Shown here one piece after another: positions 12,434 through 25,688 of a DNA stretch of 64,000 bases. The DNA lies in assembly GCA_947462335.1 (NCBI GenBank), contig OX381704.1:26311955-26375954 (forward strand), written 5' to 3'. Positions within the stretch are counted from its first letter, which is position 1; the number at the start of each line of letters is the position of its first letter. The stretch comes from Harmothoe impar. Its lineage: Eukaryota > Annelida > Polychaeta > Phyllodocida > Polynoidae. The translations under genes and the position numbers were made by a program. The notes under the pieces are model-generated. The model was not told the DNA's origin. It saw nothing but the letters and a program-made list of their open reading frames with translations, and did not search any database.

Positions 12434-12666
12434 TAACCCTTTACGGGCCGCATCATGCTTTTATGTGCTATTCCCCTGGTCTTTATGATGCATGAATGCA
12501 GCCCTGGTGATTAACTCGCCAGGACTGCATTCAAGCATCATATCGAGCATACATGATTGATACATTCCTATGGTGGGTGCGCATGATGCACGGATGCAGC
12601 CCTGGTGAGTTGCTCACCAGGGTAGTATAGTGTTTTAATGGATTGTGGCCTTTGCCCTAAAGGGTT
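12434..12666. mobile_element. CCCTTTAAGGG-family MITE, copy 1
   Basis: Begins TAACCCTTTACGGGCCGCAT and ends CCCTAAAGGGTT, imperfect inverted ends. The interior has a hairpin built from GCATGAATGCAGCCCTGG and its complement CCAGGACTGCATTC. The same layout recurs at 17149, 18952, 22526, 25455, 49814 and 52824. Confidence 0.75.
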
Positions 12667-14357
12667 CGGGTAGCGCCATGACGAACAGCCGGGATGAAGT
12701 CGGGGCTGGGGCGGAGTCCAGTTCCTGACCACTGCATGTCCTCTACAGTGGAAGTACCCTGGGCCAGGACCCTAGTCCATGCATCCAGTATATTGGGGGG
12801 CTTATTTCTACCAATAGTGACTGGTATCCTGCCATGCTTAGACTATAGCACGGTCCATCAGTGAGCAATCTTCTCCTTGCGCAACCATTTCAATTACACG
12901 ACTAAGTGATATCTCCGACAAGGGTATTACATACAATTGTAGAAATGCCACTCCCTGATTGACAAAAATGAAAAGGTTTTAGTCAACTTTTTGGAGGACT
13001 TCAAAATGTCATACTGAAATTCCTGTGAAAAGCAGGAATTCTTGTAATTTAAGCAGGAGGATTGCTCTGAATAGAATAGAAAGGAATAGGACTAGGAATA
13101 CCATGGCCATATACGGTGAACAGACATTGCATGTTATGCAAGGTATAATACCCGCCCATATACATGCACCTCCATATCTTCACCCCGGGCAAAGCCCCTT
13201 ACCCTCCCCTCGCACATTCACTATGCCCCAGGACAGATTCTTGACATATTCTGCGCATTTGGAATGGGAAAATGGCATTTCATGGAGGAGTCATGATCGA
13301 GGCATGACATTCACGGATGCCTGCACCACCTATCGATATGCCCTGTAACCGAATAGCAGGCTGGTGTACCGACAATATCAGTTTAATATTCCACCCATGG
13401 AGGTCCCGACTGTAATTAAATCCTCAGCGCATAATCAATAAATAGGACGGCAGGTGTGATATATTGCATACCGAGACTCACACCCGGCACCGAGTCCCCA
13501 CTAACAATGCAGAGGTGCTCCCATTCACCATTACGGTGTGGTGCTGGCTCCAGCCCCGGCACGGCGGCAGGTCAGGGGTCACCAGGCTCACATCTATCTC
13601 ACACAGCAGCAGCAGAATCTGCAGCTCTACACCTCCAGCCTGCTGTCTCTACCTCCCTGCTGCAATGCTTTAACAGTCTATAGATGAATGATGCATTTCA
13701 ATTAGAAGACCTGCTGCTTTCCTTGATATTCAAGGCCAGTGTTTTATTCTAGAGTAGGGGGATAACCTTCAACTATTATTCTCCACCAGAAGATTCAAAT
13801 TGTAAGTCGTCATATCATACAGCTGCATGTGTGGCGAGGCACATTCAGAATAGTATTCTACTTAAGTTCCAGCAACTTTTTCTGGAGACCTAATCTGATG
13901 ACATTAGCAGAACTGAAAGGTCACCTTATCGAGCAGCTCTTACATTGATTTATATTATGCTACCCTCTTACACGTGAGCTATTTCATATTATAGTGCAGC
14001 CAAAAAGACCAGATGGTGCGTTTTTGGTTATATGGTCTGAAAATAAAGGGGAGGTCGAAAGTCGCATTTATGTTTTACAGACCATAGCATTGTCTATCCT
14101 TTTTTTACTACTGCAAATTGCTGTTTTTGACAAGTGGCATTACTGAGGATGTACCTCAGAATTTAATTGTAGGCTTTTGTTTACTCACAACTTTTCCAGA
14201 TAACCTTTGGACCGTTGAGCTGACTGCAACTGCTGCAAATCTAATGTAAGATGTAATTTGTTCACAAGAAATAGAGAACCATTTCTATAGGGTTGGCAAC
14301 CTGAAACATACCTTTCCCTTTTTGGCCTACAAAAACATCCTGACGTTAGACGTTCTA
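12667..14357. other. Gene-free stretch
   Basis: Open frames of 60-107 codons at 13025-13348 and 13456-13683 overlap in several frames and carry no recognisable domain. The GC-rich, CAG-containing patch at 13490-13680 could be exonic, but no splice pair supports one frame over another. Confidence 0.4.
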
Positions 14358-14551
14358 CACTACAAGAACAGTGTGTTACGTTTACACACTTATCAACACG
14401 CCTTTCTGAAGCCACTTTTAACACACATTTTAGTATAACACACTATGCACTAAACACTCTTTGCCAAAAGTGTGTTGATCTCAAAAGTGTGTTGCAAATA
14501 TGTGTGTATAACTCCTCATGCATGTTCCCGCAACACACTGTTCTTAGAGTG
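14358..14551. mobile_element. MITE with TA target site
   Basis: Ends CACTACAAGAACAGTGTG and CACACTGTTCTTAGAGTG are inverted and flanked by TA (14356-14357 and 14552-14553). The interior repeats ACACAC/GTGTGT-rich motifs that can fold on themselves. Length 194 bp, no coding frame. The TA duplication suggests a Tc1/mariner-type mobiliser. Confidence 0.75.
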
Positions 14552-14926
14552 TATAGTATGATACAGGGAAGTAAACCCAATGGATAGACTTAAATACTAC
14601 ACTGCATCAGGAACTGCTGTCGTTAGCACTATAAACTAATGAGAGTGACTGAAGAGTTAATTTACAATTAATTAAGGCACCAACATTCCATCTTAGGCAT
14701 CACTATTTCATCTTGGCTGTCCTGGTTAAAAGATCATTTTGAAAGAGAAGGGAGTAACATAAAGCAGTCATCCCATCCAAGCGGGCTAACAAATTGAGTC
14801 CAAATTCAATTTTAATGATTTCATTACCGCTGTAATTAAAACAGCGCAGAACATAATCGGGTCTAAGTGGCATATTAATGCGCCGAGTTGGTTGAATCAA
14901 TAATCAATATATTTGAATACCTTCAG

Positions 14927-15260
14927 GGCCAGATTTAAAAAGGCTTTTTATAAATTGACATTTTCGTATCGAACAATCTTGTGGTGTGGGACAGTCCTCT
15001 CACAAATAGCTAGGCCACATGTAATAAAATCCCATACCGATGCAAATGACATAAGACAAAGATGCCACGCCCTGGTTATCAAACTGGAGGAATCAAAACA
15101 TATTATTCCCATTTACGTAGGAAATGAATACAATTTAATACATGTACCGAAATCCAAGGAAAATGTAGGAACTCCTACAAAAGTAGGAAGAGTGGCATCT
15201 CTGCATCCAGGCTCTGCAATTATGAAGAGGCCACGTACAACTACAAGTCTGAGGTTCTAG
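14927..15260 (+). CDS. Possible terminal exon, GPCR-tail-like start
   Basis: After an acceptor (GAATACCTTCAG) a frame of 110 codons runs to a stop at 15260. Its first residues, ARFKKAFYKL, resemble the amphipathic helix 8 that follows the seventh transmembrane segment in class A G-protein-coupled receptors, where introns are common. The rest is polar, as a cytoplasmic tail would be. The resemblance is short and no transmembrane exon is seen upstream in the window, so this is a weak call. Confidence 0.22.
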
Positions 15261-17148
15261 CCTATCAGACCTATTATTAGGATGATATAGAGGACGTGAC
15301 AACATTACTGTATCTTGCTGTCATTCTATATTAGACATGTACTGATGACATTGCCATCCACCTCCGCAAGGCTGTTGTTTTTTTAAACTTCACTAATCTG
15401 TTATAAGAAATCCCAACGGCACTATCAGTAGCACATGATGTCCCAGACACATAGGATGTGTGTGGACATTGTGAGACATGTAGATGGAGGAACTACAGGA
15501 GTAGACGTGTTAAGGGGGCTATTACCAGTCACAACTGCACCAAAAACATCACCTGTCTCATTACAACAACAGCACTAACAGTACAACAGGCTGCGTGACA
15601 CTCACAGACAGGGCAGTGCGGCTGTGACACTGATACAGTAATGATCAAAGATGAGCTGCTCAGCTTCTATGTTTTACAGACAGGAGCAGCTCTGTGAGCA
15701 TCTCCCAGACTGTGTTTTACCAAAGCCGTAATGAAGCAGAGACCAGCCCGCAGCACTGCGGAGGCACACCGACACCGTAGAGCTAGTTATTTTAGCTGTA
15801 ATTCTCAATAGAGAGCTGTTTGAGAGTTACTGGAAGAAGTTTCTAATGAACTCTGGATTGGCGAAGAATTCTTAAACCTATCCTCACACATTTTTATACC
15901 ATCTGATCGTTTATTAGATCTAGATACAGGGCCTGTCAAGCATATACCTACCATACAAGCATATACTTATCAGCTGACCGTTCTTCACCTGTCACTGCAG
16001 GAATGTAAAACTTCCAGAAGAAAAGACACTACAAGTGTTAGCCTATACCCACAACGCGAGTGTCCTTGGGTAAAGCAGTCTATCAGGTACTATGTACAGC
16101 AGGCTCTACTAGCTGTCCGTTATCACCAGGCCAGATAAGACATAGATATAGTGTGTGCTTCAGGTCATCCGACCGTGCTCAGCAAAACATCCTAAACACT
16201 TCACATTTTTAGATTTGTTGTTTTCTTTTACTAAGTAATCTCCCACCCGCTCCAAGACCGCGCCAATATAATGTCCCACTGTTTCCTCAAGTGCAAAAAT
16301 GAAGTGAAAGATGAGAACCAAACCCGGTTAGATGTCTTAGTACCATGTTAGCTGAAACAGCACTACATTGTGTGGCCTGAGGGGCTGTAGATATAAAGCT
16401 GTGCAGGATGTGCTGCTGTCCGCACGGTGAGTTACTCGGTGAGTAGAGTCTGGCAGCATAGACCGCTCATGGTGCTATAATTAGCCACCTTCTGGTACAG
16501 TGGCACCGGGGGACTAACTCACTAAGGCTATAAGACATCCTGAATCATGCCAGTACTCCTTGCCTTTCTGCTACACTCATGGTCAACCAGTTCATGCGGC
16601 AGTGTGCATTATAGCTAGTGGTGTGACCAACACTGTTCACTGAAGAAAAAAAGTTCTCTTTTGTAATTTCATTTTTTATTCAAAATAATAGTTCAATATG
16701 AGGCGCAGGTTGTATAGACTGTTCGCTGTATCAGACCCTATTGTTCGTGTGTCTAACTAGACAACATGATACTCGTCCACACGGGGTGTATGCGTGCTAC
16801 GTCAGCCCCCAAATGGCGTGTATCAAAGGAAATGTATCTCTACAAGTTACACTTTATTGCTTAGAGACACGACATGTTTAGTGTGTTTCCCTCTGAGTTC
16901 AACATGAATGCATTTATATTGATGTATAACCCCAGAAAATTGTGCAAGCCTTATTTAATGGCACAGCCTTGGTGCCACCAGAAGGCATTACCCCGTGCTT
17001 TAGTGGAGGGCAGCAGAAGTTATCTATAGTAAAGGCGCATTAAGGGCGTGTCAGCTGGGTCTCCGGGAGGCTGCAACCTCTTGTGCAGATAACCCGTGTT
17101 AGTGCCGGCTCCCTCTCTACACCATGTGCCCTCCTCTACGGCTGTATC
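15261..17148. other. Gene-free stretch
   Basis: Mostly AT-rich sequence without long frames, RNA genes or bounded repeats that I can define. Nothing further is supported. Confidence 0.5.
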
Positions 17149-17371
17149 TAGTCCTTTAAGGGCCGCATAGGGCTCTAATGCACTAGACATGTGGTAGTCA
17201 TGATGCATAAATGCCGCCCTAGCGAGTAACCCGCCAGGGCTGCATTCATGCATCACAGCAACCCTATGGGGGTAGTTCACTCCCGGGGGGTCGGCATGAT
17301 GGATGGATGCAGCTTGGAGCGTAGACTAAGGCCATAACGTATTTAAGCAGTATGCGGTCATTAAAGGACTA
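17149..17371. mobile_element. CCCTTTAAGGG-family MITE, copy 2
   Basis: Ends TAGTCCTTTAAGGGCCGCAT and TATGCGGTCATTAAAGGACTA are inverted. The terminal change to TCC is matched by GGA at the other end, so both ends changed together. The interior shows the shared hairpin (GCCCTAGCGAGTAAC next to CGCCAGGGCTGCATTC). Confidence 0.8.
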
Positions 17372-17563
17372 GGCTGCCAGGGGAGCAGCTCACAGCCGCA
17401 GGTACTTGCGGCCTGAGCTGCTCGTCGCCATCTTTATCCCAGCTCACTGAGCAACTCATGCATACTGTATATCACGTGACCCTGGGATCACCTGGCCACA
17501 GACCCCTTGGCCTGGGGCCCAGACGGAGGGCTTATACCAATGAGATGACCTTTCCGCTTTCAG

Positions 17564-17731
17564 ACACCCAATGTCGACTACCTAGGGGTGGGCAGTGATG
17601 AAGCCCTACCTCCAGGGGCGGCCCATGCAATTAGGGATCTAAAATTGGAACTATACTCCTTCCCCTTGACATTCCCCTCCTTTGAGGATGAGGCCCTCCG
17701 CTTCCTTTCCGGGTCCCCCATGGACTCCTAA
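17564..17731 (+). CDS. Candidate terminal exon, unrecognised protein
   Basis: A pyrimidine-rich acceptor (CTTTCCGCTTTCAG) opens exactly 56 codons in phase 0, ending in TAA. The 55-residue peptide looks protein-like, with a run FPSFEDEALRFLSG near the end. Codon choice is GC-richer than the surroundings. No AATAAA was seen close downstream. A second phase-0 candidate terminal exon lies 340 bases further on, so the two could be alternative ends of one gene, or one or both may be chance. Confidence 0.35.
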   Translation, partial: TPNVDYLGVGSDEALPPGAAHAIRDLKLELYSFPLTFPSFEDEALRFLSGSPMDS

Positions 17732-18072
17732 CGACCTTTGTCCTACAACACGACCCGTGCCCTATAGACAGGGCCCTAGAGACAAGGACAAGGATGCAGT
17801 GTTTCCGGGTACAGAATAGGGGACTCTGTGGTTTTGTAATTTGTCAACTTGTATACACACGTAACTGTGTGCCTGGAGGGAAATTAGGATCAATAGTCCT
17901 TCATGTTGTACATGTACATACATGAAAGAACCGCACCCTAGTCCTATAGTAATTACACCATGAACCATGAGAGGCGCCGGCCTGTCTGCAGGTACAAACC
18001 CACATCAGGTACTGGTAACAGTAAAGGGTTCTGACACGCACAGAGACACACCCCCCCCCCTCACCTCTCCAG

Positions 18073-18201
18073 CAGAGTGTCCTGTGGAACAGACTGACCT
18101 CCATCTATCTAGATGTAGACAGTACAGGCGGTGCCACCATCATCCTGTTGACCCGTGTGCACACTCTGGGAGAACCAACAGCAATTGGCCACAACAAATA
18201 G
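18073..18201 (+). CDS. Candidate terminal exon, unrecognised protein
   Basis: A strong acceptor (a run of ten C, then TCACCTCTCCAG) is followed by 43 codons in phase 0 ending in TAG. The peptide (for example SIYLDVDSTGGATIILL) alternates hydrophobic and polar residues as a beta-rich domain would. No family is recognised. Like 17564-17731 it starts in phase 0. Confidence 0.3.
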   Translation, partial: QSVLWNRLTSIYLDVDSTGGATIILLTRVHTLGEPTAIGHNK

Positions 18202-18951
18202 TGACAGAACATGGGCTCTGGAGGTGGGGCGGTGCTGGTGGGTGGCTAGCATGGTGCTCCAGAGCCGAGTTAACACTGTATAAGTGTGTGGTGCAGAGGC
18301 CGAGCACCTTATTTAATGCCGCTCTCTGCATGACAAAAATAAGGAAATCTGAATATCTGTGTCAATCTGTGTAATGTTGTCACCCCTCTGGCACACCACC
18401 GCACACCTTCCATACGCTATGGGACATTATGCCATGATGGGGCTTTTATCATACATCCTGACACAATGTAATGGCCCTAGACACCTCAATTCAACTAGGC
18501 GACATGGGACAGGAAGAAAACCTGATACTAGTAGTGACATGGGACATGGGGCATTTCATGAAACCCTGAGACATACTAAGGGATCCCTCATCAAGGGCCC
18601 CAATGTACACCTTTCAAGCACACTGGGCCAATGTTGTCGCACAGGATGACACAACATGACACACCTGTACTCGGCTGTGGCCGAACCTCCACAAATACAC
18701 AGACCACCACTATAAGTGTGCACATGTATACATGTGCATGTATGTACGTAGCCTGGACGTCTGTGGGTGCGGGCGGATGCTGGTTATACCAGTCGGAAAT
18801 AGATAGAGAATGACCCTGGCCGGGTTCGAGGTACGGGCGGCTTGTGTTGTCACGCAATGTGTGTCTATGTTCATCACTAGTGTCCACAACCTGCATAACA
18901 CGGACAAACACAATCCTTTATACCTCTAGGCATGGTCGGCACACCAGGTGC

Positions 18952-19075
18952 TAACCCTTAACGTGCCGCATAGTGCTTTAATTGAATATACCACTTGTCC
19001 CCTTTATCCATTTAGACAGGGCTGCATTGGGTCATGACGACCAAGGGCATAATACTTTGAAACACATAGTGCAAT
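18952..19075. mobile_element. CCCTTTAAGGG-family MITE, truncated copy 3
   Basis: Starts TAACCCTTAACGTGCCGCAT and contains CAGGGCTGCATT and a decayed GGGCATAATACTTTGAAA, but the right inverted end is missing. The right boundary is approximate. Confidence 0.5.
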
Positions 19076-20729
19076 CTGCAGTTTGTAATAAGCACAGATA
19101 GCGATATCTGGGGTTGGTGGTAAGGGGACACTGTAGGTTAATTAGATGGCAAGTGAAGTTGTATCGAATCCCATTCTCTAAGTATACTTCATTAGAGAAA
19201 TCCGCTAATATGGTCAGAGAAAATCAGAACGATAGATCATTCCCAATGAATTATCCAAAGTAGGCTCATACACAAGCAAACAGGTTCTTTGTGGAATAGA
19301 ACAGTTTGGTCGGCATTAAATCTAACAGAACCAAATGGACGAGGACCAGGATATAATCTGAGATAGTCATTATACTTATTGTGGTAGTTCCATTGTGTAG
19401 TGCAATTGATGAGCATACCTATCGGCAAGTCACAAGGTTTGTATCTTAACAATATTTGTGACAACTTTAATATATGTAGCATGTTGCGTATTCATGATGG
19501 TGGGGGCATAATGCCAGTCTCTGATCGTTAAGTCTATATAATACCTGTGTTCACAACGGGTCTTTGAACCGGCAGGGAAACTTCCCTGTTCTAGGTCCTA
19601 CTAGGTGGGATACAAATGGTATGACGTCAAAATACGTGTATTAATACACGCGTCTATGTCATAGATGGTATAGCAAACCACACCTGTATTTACATTACGG
19701 TAAACCGAACCATGCATGAAGATGATGTCACCCACATATTCATAGGACCACCACTCCCCAGCCCTGCTGACAGGACACAAAACGCTCCCAGATCGATTAC
19801 TCAAATACAGACATGTACATGAAATAGCCCTTCTCAAATTATCTTAATAATATGGGGAGATTAGCCAGTGGGATTAAGATTTGACTAAAGCTGCTCTAAA
19901 GTTTTAAGAAAATTTCAACACTGGATTCAACAACTGAGGTGTTTGGAGAGCCCCCTCCGTTAAGCTCTTCAAGAATACATTTTAGTAGGTTCTATTATAC
20001 CCATCGGTTTCCGTGTAACACCAAGTCCACACCACCATAGATGGATATTTAAATCAATTTCGATCAGATTGACTAAACGATTACTGAGTGAGATTGGGGA
20101 CACTATTTTGTCTGACTCTTAATTAAGACATGTCCAGGGGCCGGAGGTGCCAACTTCTGGCATTTAGGCTAATTTTAAGTAAAGGTTCCCACGTCCTCTA
20201 GAACATTGTCAAATGAAAGCCGACCTTCTGGATAGATGTGGGCAATGAGAACCTTTTTGGATTTTGATGTGTATTTTTCTATTTTTTTCTTAACAGTTAA
20301 TCGCAGACTAGAATGTTCACCATAACCCAAGGGATCAGAGTTATCTACATGTATAAGTAAATAGGCTGCTCATTGCTGCTAGTACCTTATCTGGATTCAA
20401 CCCGTGTCTATATATACATATACTTTCGTTGATAGTGATATAGGCACTATTTACATTAGATAACATGTCGATAGTCTGTGGTATAGGGATTGATAAGGGG
20501 TGTATATTGACAGCCTTTCTAATTGTTATCAGTACAAGAGGCACTCCAAGATACCTTCATTATTGACGAGACCAAATGAAGCTGGCCCAATGCCGCCCAT
20601 CTATAGAGGAGATTACTGGTCATCTCATCGTGGAAACTAGGAAACTGTGTAAGCCTTGGGAGGTGAATGAGCTTTCTAACGATGAGTCTATTTCCTGCTT
20701 TCACTAGATAGATAGAATCCAATCACTAA
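19076..20729. other. Gene-free stretch
   Basis: AT-rich sequence without supported exons, RNA genes or bounded repeats. Short frames occur on the minus strand (19237-19482 and 19601-19837) with no recognisable features. Confidence 0.5.
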
Positions 20730-20905
20730 GGAACGTTCACAAACTACGGTACCTATTTTGGTGGTTTTTCTTTCAAGACCCCACCCACCCTGTCACTAAT
20801 ATGGGAAAATTTGTCAATACAAATGGATGGTTCAAGTCACATTTCTTCACTAAATCCAAAGACACCCTATACCCCCTACCCATTGACGTCAGTTGTGAAC
20901 GTTCC
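20730..20905. mobile_element. Small inverted-repeat element (GGAACGTTCACAA ends)
   Basis: GGAACGTTCACAA at the left is matched by TTGTGAACGTTCC at the right. CTAA occurs beside each end, possibly a target duplication, though not perfectly placed. A lone copy of the same end with adjoining sequence (GGAACGTTCACAAATGAC) lies at 21447, supporting a repeat family. Confidence 0.5.
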
Positions 20906-22525
20906 CCTAAATAACAGCATGCCACTCTATAATAGACTAGTGGAAGTCACTAAGCAGGCCTGCTGTGACCAGCCTTCCTTACTACCAATCACTCATCCAA
21001 TCACTCATCCTACTAGATAGAACTCATTACTATGTGGTAGCTGCAGTGCCAAGTGGAGCTCACAGCTCGGTGGGTGGGTGAGTAGAGGTCTGACTCCCAG
21101 GCACTATGATACTATATGTGACTAGACACAGAGTGTCTGGTCTGATTACTGATTGTACCCAGTAGGGGCTGGTCAGGGTCAGCTATGCCGCACCAAGTGT
21201 CTAGGCAACCTTTTACAGTGCCACTGCAATCAGAGATTTCAGAATAGACGGCTTTCAGCCTGTAGTCATATCACTCCACTCAGGAATAATGTCCCCTGGT
21301 AGTCGCCTTGTTCCAATTTTATAAGCAGAGTAGAGCACATCGAGAATAGGTGCCACTGCAATCTGAATAGATAAGCAAGTGTACTCACAAGGGCTGCATT
21401 CATACACAGTACCTTCGAGAGTGGGCAGCTAGGGTAGCACTTTTAGGGAACGTTCACAAATGACAAACGCTATTTTGACCGTTTCCTTAGTACATGTAGT
21501 TAATTGCAATGATCTGATACTTTGTATGCAATGACTGCATCACATGCAGAACATAATCCGATGATTATAAACTTCTGTTATTATCAGCAGAGATTTCCCA
21601 TCTGCCCTGTGCTTCATATTAGCCCGCCTATCTAATCACCATAGCTGATAGCAGGGGAGTGAGGCGGGGGGAGGCTGGACGTGATGATATCAGAGTACGG
21701 GACGACCCCAATCTGTGAATGACCTCAATCATCACATGCTCAGAGAGCAGGTCACTGCTATATTACTATATAGACATCTAGGTGGTGGGCACATCACGGA
21801 TAGTCACATTTGTATCATAATGTATCCATGATGCTATTCATTTGTGTGATAACATTGACCATATGCTCTATGGGGGTTGGGGTGTGCTTTTCATAATATA
21901 TGACACCAAAGTTCTTTTTTTCACCTGATAAATCACACGATGGAATGACACCTGATCCTGAACACATTGACTTTATCACTTTGTGGTACATGGATTTCTG
22001 TCCACACCGTAATTATTACTAGTGTCAGAGGGCTGAGCAGGAAATGACACAATGACACAACATTAGGAAATGATACAGGTCTAATTCAGGACGCTGTAAC
22101 TTTTGAGACACTGTCCAGAATTGCTTTATCTTTCTTTAATACAAGCTGTATTACCACGTCAAGGTGGTCGACATATTTTAGATATGAGTTCCACATACTT
22201 AAATAGTTACATCCGTTATATTATTAGAACAGTTGTTATTTATTATGCGTCAAATCCGGTGGCACAGAGCCAGACCCATTTTGGTTAGGCCCTATGTTGC
22301 CAAAGCCAAGGATCATAAGTGCCTACATGTATGGATGTGGGCGCGTGTAAATAAACATAGTCCTCGATAGTATAAGGAGTATATGACTATGTACTGGAGA
22401 AAGTTCACTGTCTACGCCCACGTATAGACTAGGTCACTTCAGCATATGGTTCACCTGGGTCCAGGTAATGCGGACATTTAACGAGCCTATCTGATCACAC
22501 TGATTAGATCTTGGCCAGGTAACAC
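20906..22525. other. Gene-free stretch
   Basis: Apart from the solo element end at 21447-21470 nothing is supported. Short open frames on both strands have no domain and no splice support. Confidence 0.5.
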
Positions 22526-22764
22526 TAAACCCTTTAAGGGCCACACACTGCACTGTGTTTTAATGTGTTATTTCCTTGGTCTACCCACCAGGGATGTATT
22601 CATGCATCATGCCAACTCTTTGGGATTGTATAGACCCCATATAATGGACATCGTGCTTGGATGCAGCACTGGCGAGTTACTGGCCAGGGATGCATTCATG
22701 CATCATAACGATGAAGGGCATGATGCATTATAATTTAAACAGTATGTGGCCCTTAAAGGGTTAA
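22526..22764. mobile_element. CCCTTTAAGGG-family MITE, copy 4
   Basis: The best-preserved ends of the family: TAAACCCTTTAAGGGCC and GGCCCTTAAAGGGTTAA. It contains two TGCATTCATGCATCAT motifs and a central hairpin. No coding frame. Confidence 0.85.
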
Positions 22765-22979
22765 GTGGTCTGAGATGACAGGCGAGCAGCTATTATACTG
22801 GTGAGTGATGTAAATTGGTATAGCAGTAATTATACATTGACAAATCACTGAGGATTAATAGAACTTGTAAGTGGAAATAAATGGGGTACTGAACAACTAG
22901 CCTTTATCCCCTATATCATATGAAATATACAGCAGTCCAACATTATAGCACTCCAATGCACTATATGGATATATATCTA

Positions 22980-24745
22980 AAACTGGACATCGACATCCAT
23001 GTAACAGAATCCTTGCAACAGAGATCTATATTTAGTAGAAGTAGAAATCCATGAATATCTATATGAAGGAGAACACCATGTTCATGCCTATGAATATTCA
23101 AGATTGCAACCATTCATTGAATGCCACCATGCTTTCAATGTAATCTCAAATTGCAGTTGCAGTAATTTGATACTAATAAAAAAAATCTATTCCATTTTTC
23201 TTTCATGAACAGTTGGCATCCCATAGATTCAAGATGGCTATCACTCATTGAATGTCCCGATGCTTGAAATGCAATCTTGACTTGTAGTTGCATTTATAAT
23301 TTGATACTATCAAAAAAACAAATCCTATTTGATTTTTCCTTTATTCAACCCATTCAAGATGGCTACCATTTACTAAATGCCACAATGCTTTCAGTGCAAT
23401 GAAGAATTATAGTTGCATTAATTTGTATAATTCATATAAGAACATTTCTATTTGATACCTTTTTCAAACACAGTTGGCACCCCATAGGGTTAGGATGGCC
23501 ACCATTAATTGAATGCCACAATGCTTTAAATGCAATCTTGAAATGTAGTTGCATAAATTTTATACTGTTCAAAAAATCCAATTTAGTTTGTTTTTTTATG
23601 AAGAGTTGGCACCCCATAGGTTCAAGATGGCCATCAGTCATTGAATGCCATAATGCTTAAATTCAATCTTGAATTGCAGTTGCATTAATTTGATTCTTAA
23701 AAAAAATACTTTCTTTTCTTTCTTTCATGAACAGTTGGCACCCCATACATTCAAGGTGGCTACCAGTCATTGCATGCCACAATGCTTTAAGTGCAATCAC
23801 AAATTGTAGTTGCATTAATCTGATACTAATAAAAAAACTAATTCTATTCTTTTTTTTTTATTCATGAACAGTTGACACCCCATATATTTAAGATGACTAC
23901 CATTCATTTAAGATGCTTAAAATGCAATCTCGAATTGTAGTTGCATCAATTTAATGCTAATAAAAAACAAATTCTTATCGATTATTCTTTCATGAATAGT
24001 TGGCACCCCATAAGGTGGCTACTATTCATATTAATGCGAATACAATGCTTTAAGTGCTATTACGAATTGTAGTTGCATTAATCTGATACTAAAAAAAAAA
24101 AAATATTCTATTTGATTTTTCTTTCATGAACAGTTGGCACCCCATAAATTAAAAATGCACCCAGCACCCAGGTCAACAGCTATATACGGACACATGAACC
24201 TCCCCTGCCTGTTCTCCTTCAATGCAGAGTGAAGTGGGTGGGAGGGCGTGACCATCAACAGTGCATAAACACTTTGATTGGATGACAATGCAGTTTTTAT
24301 ATTACAACCCTAAATTTGTGCAACGAAAATCATCAAGAAATACTAAGTATTTTTTCCAAAGAATAGCTTTTCTAGAATGGCTCGATACTCAGAAATCCTA
24401 CTGCGAATAAAAAAAAGTCAAATTCTGCTTCTAAACACCTGAAAAGTGAGAAATGCTGGCGTTCACGGTTTATGTAGGAAATGTACTAAAAACACCAAAA
24501 ATATGCAACAAAACCCTAATTTTCTCAAAAACTGTTCAGTAGGATTTTTTCTAACTGAGGTTCCAGTGTTTTCTACCCTCATATTACACATTGGCATAGA
24601 GAATATATTGGCACCTAGTCAGGATTTTGCCCTAGAAGCAATCTGTGAGGCAAAAAACAGCCAAAATGAGCCACTGGTCTGAAGTATAAAACTGGGCATC
24701 GATCACTATAGAGCTACAAAGAGAGAGAATCGATGTCCAGTAATT
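22980..24745. mobile_element. Possible element with ACTGGACATCGA ends enclosing a tandem array
   Basis: ACTGGACATCGA near 22985 is mirrored by TCGATGTCCAGT near 24740. Almost everything between is the tandem array at 23090-24150 plus about 500 bp of AT-rich sequence. No clear target duplication was found, so this may be a coincidental pair of inverted motifs. Confidence 0.35.
23090..24150. repeat. Degenerate tandem array, unit about 118-140 bp
   Basis: Each unit has GTTGGCACCCCATA, TTCAAGATGGCTACCA, GAATGCCACAATGCTT, AATTGTAGTTGCATTAAT, a run of A and then a pyrimidine-rich TTTTTCTTTCATGAAC. About eight or nine units are visible with scattered substitutions and variable A and T runs. Confidence 0.9.
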
Positions 24746-25454
24746 ACTAGTACAAGTACACAAAGTGTATGCATGCTGGCTGGTAAATCAACTTGGGATA
24801 ACTGGTGTATGGCTACGTATTGGTTGTAATATGTTTTGATCACTTTTCCAAAAATCCATAATTGGTTTTCACTTAACTAATAGGAGCTGCATATTCCGAG
24901 CACAGTTAATTGTGTCAGGCATTTACAAAGAAATGCCTGTGGACGACTGCAATATGTGGTGAGGTGCCCCCCCCCCCCCGACATAGGACCGCCACAGAGG
25001 AACGTGAGAGAATGAAAACCTCCCCGTCTGCCAGCCCACTAATGGAATGTCTCTGTGTTCCCAACTTGTAATAAGCCTAATTCCACTCGGAACGTTTGCA
25101 CAACTTGGAATTCTTTGTTTTCGACTCCAATTTCCACGACTAAGATTTCTCCTTAAGTAGGAATCTTTCTAAACGTGGAGAGGAGGTTTCCAACGAAATG
25201 GAAGTATTACTATTAGTGACCCCCCCCCCCCCAGCAGGTACTTAGTTTCAGCAACTCTTAGTTGGCATTGTCGTTACTTTAAGATCCTTTATGGACGACA
25301 GAGGTATCCGTCAGATGTTGGCTCCGGAAGATGCGATTCGTCAATAATGAAACATCCCCAATTACCCACTTGGCCAATTACCGTAAAGAAGGCGTCCCAC
25401 ACAATGGAAGCACTTGGTAATTGGTGATCTCAGACTTCCTGAACCACCCAACGT

Positions 25455-25688
25455 TAACCATTTAAGTGTGGCGCAACTAGCGCTTTAACACACTCATTTG
25501 TCGACTTGATGCATTCATGCAGCATGGGTGCCTAATTCAGCACTTCTGCATTCATGCATCATGCCGACCCATTCTCGAATGGTTGGCATGATGCATCAGC
25601 ACACCTGTCTGTTTGTTTACAGCCGCTGCATTGGTGCATCATGGTGACAAATGAGTATGAGGCCTTGGGGCATCATCTTGCGGCTTAC
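25455..25688. mobile_element. CCCTTTAAGGG-family MITE, diverged copy 5
   Basis: Starts TAACCATTTAAGTGTGGCGC and contains the family motifs TGCATTCATGCATCATGCCG and GGCATGATGCATCA, but the right end is decayed. Boundaries are approximate. Confidence 0.55.

Noticed and set aside
18815..18840. tRNA-like GGTTCGA box
   Set aside because: GGTTCGAGGTACG occurs but no A box or cloverleaf arms could be placed at the right distance.
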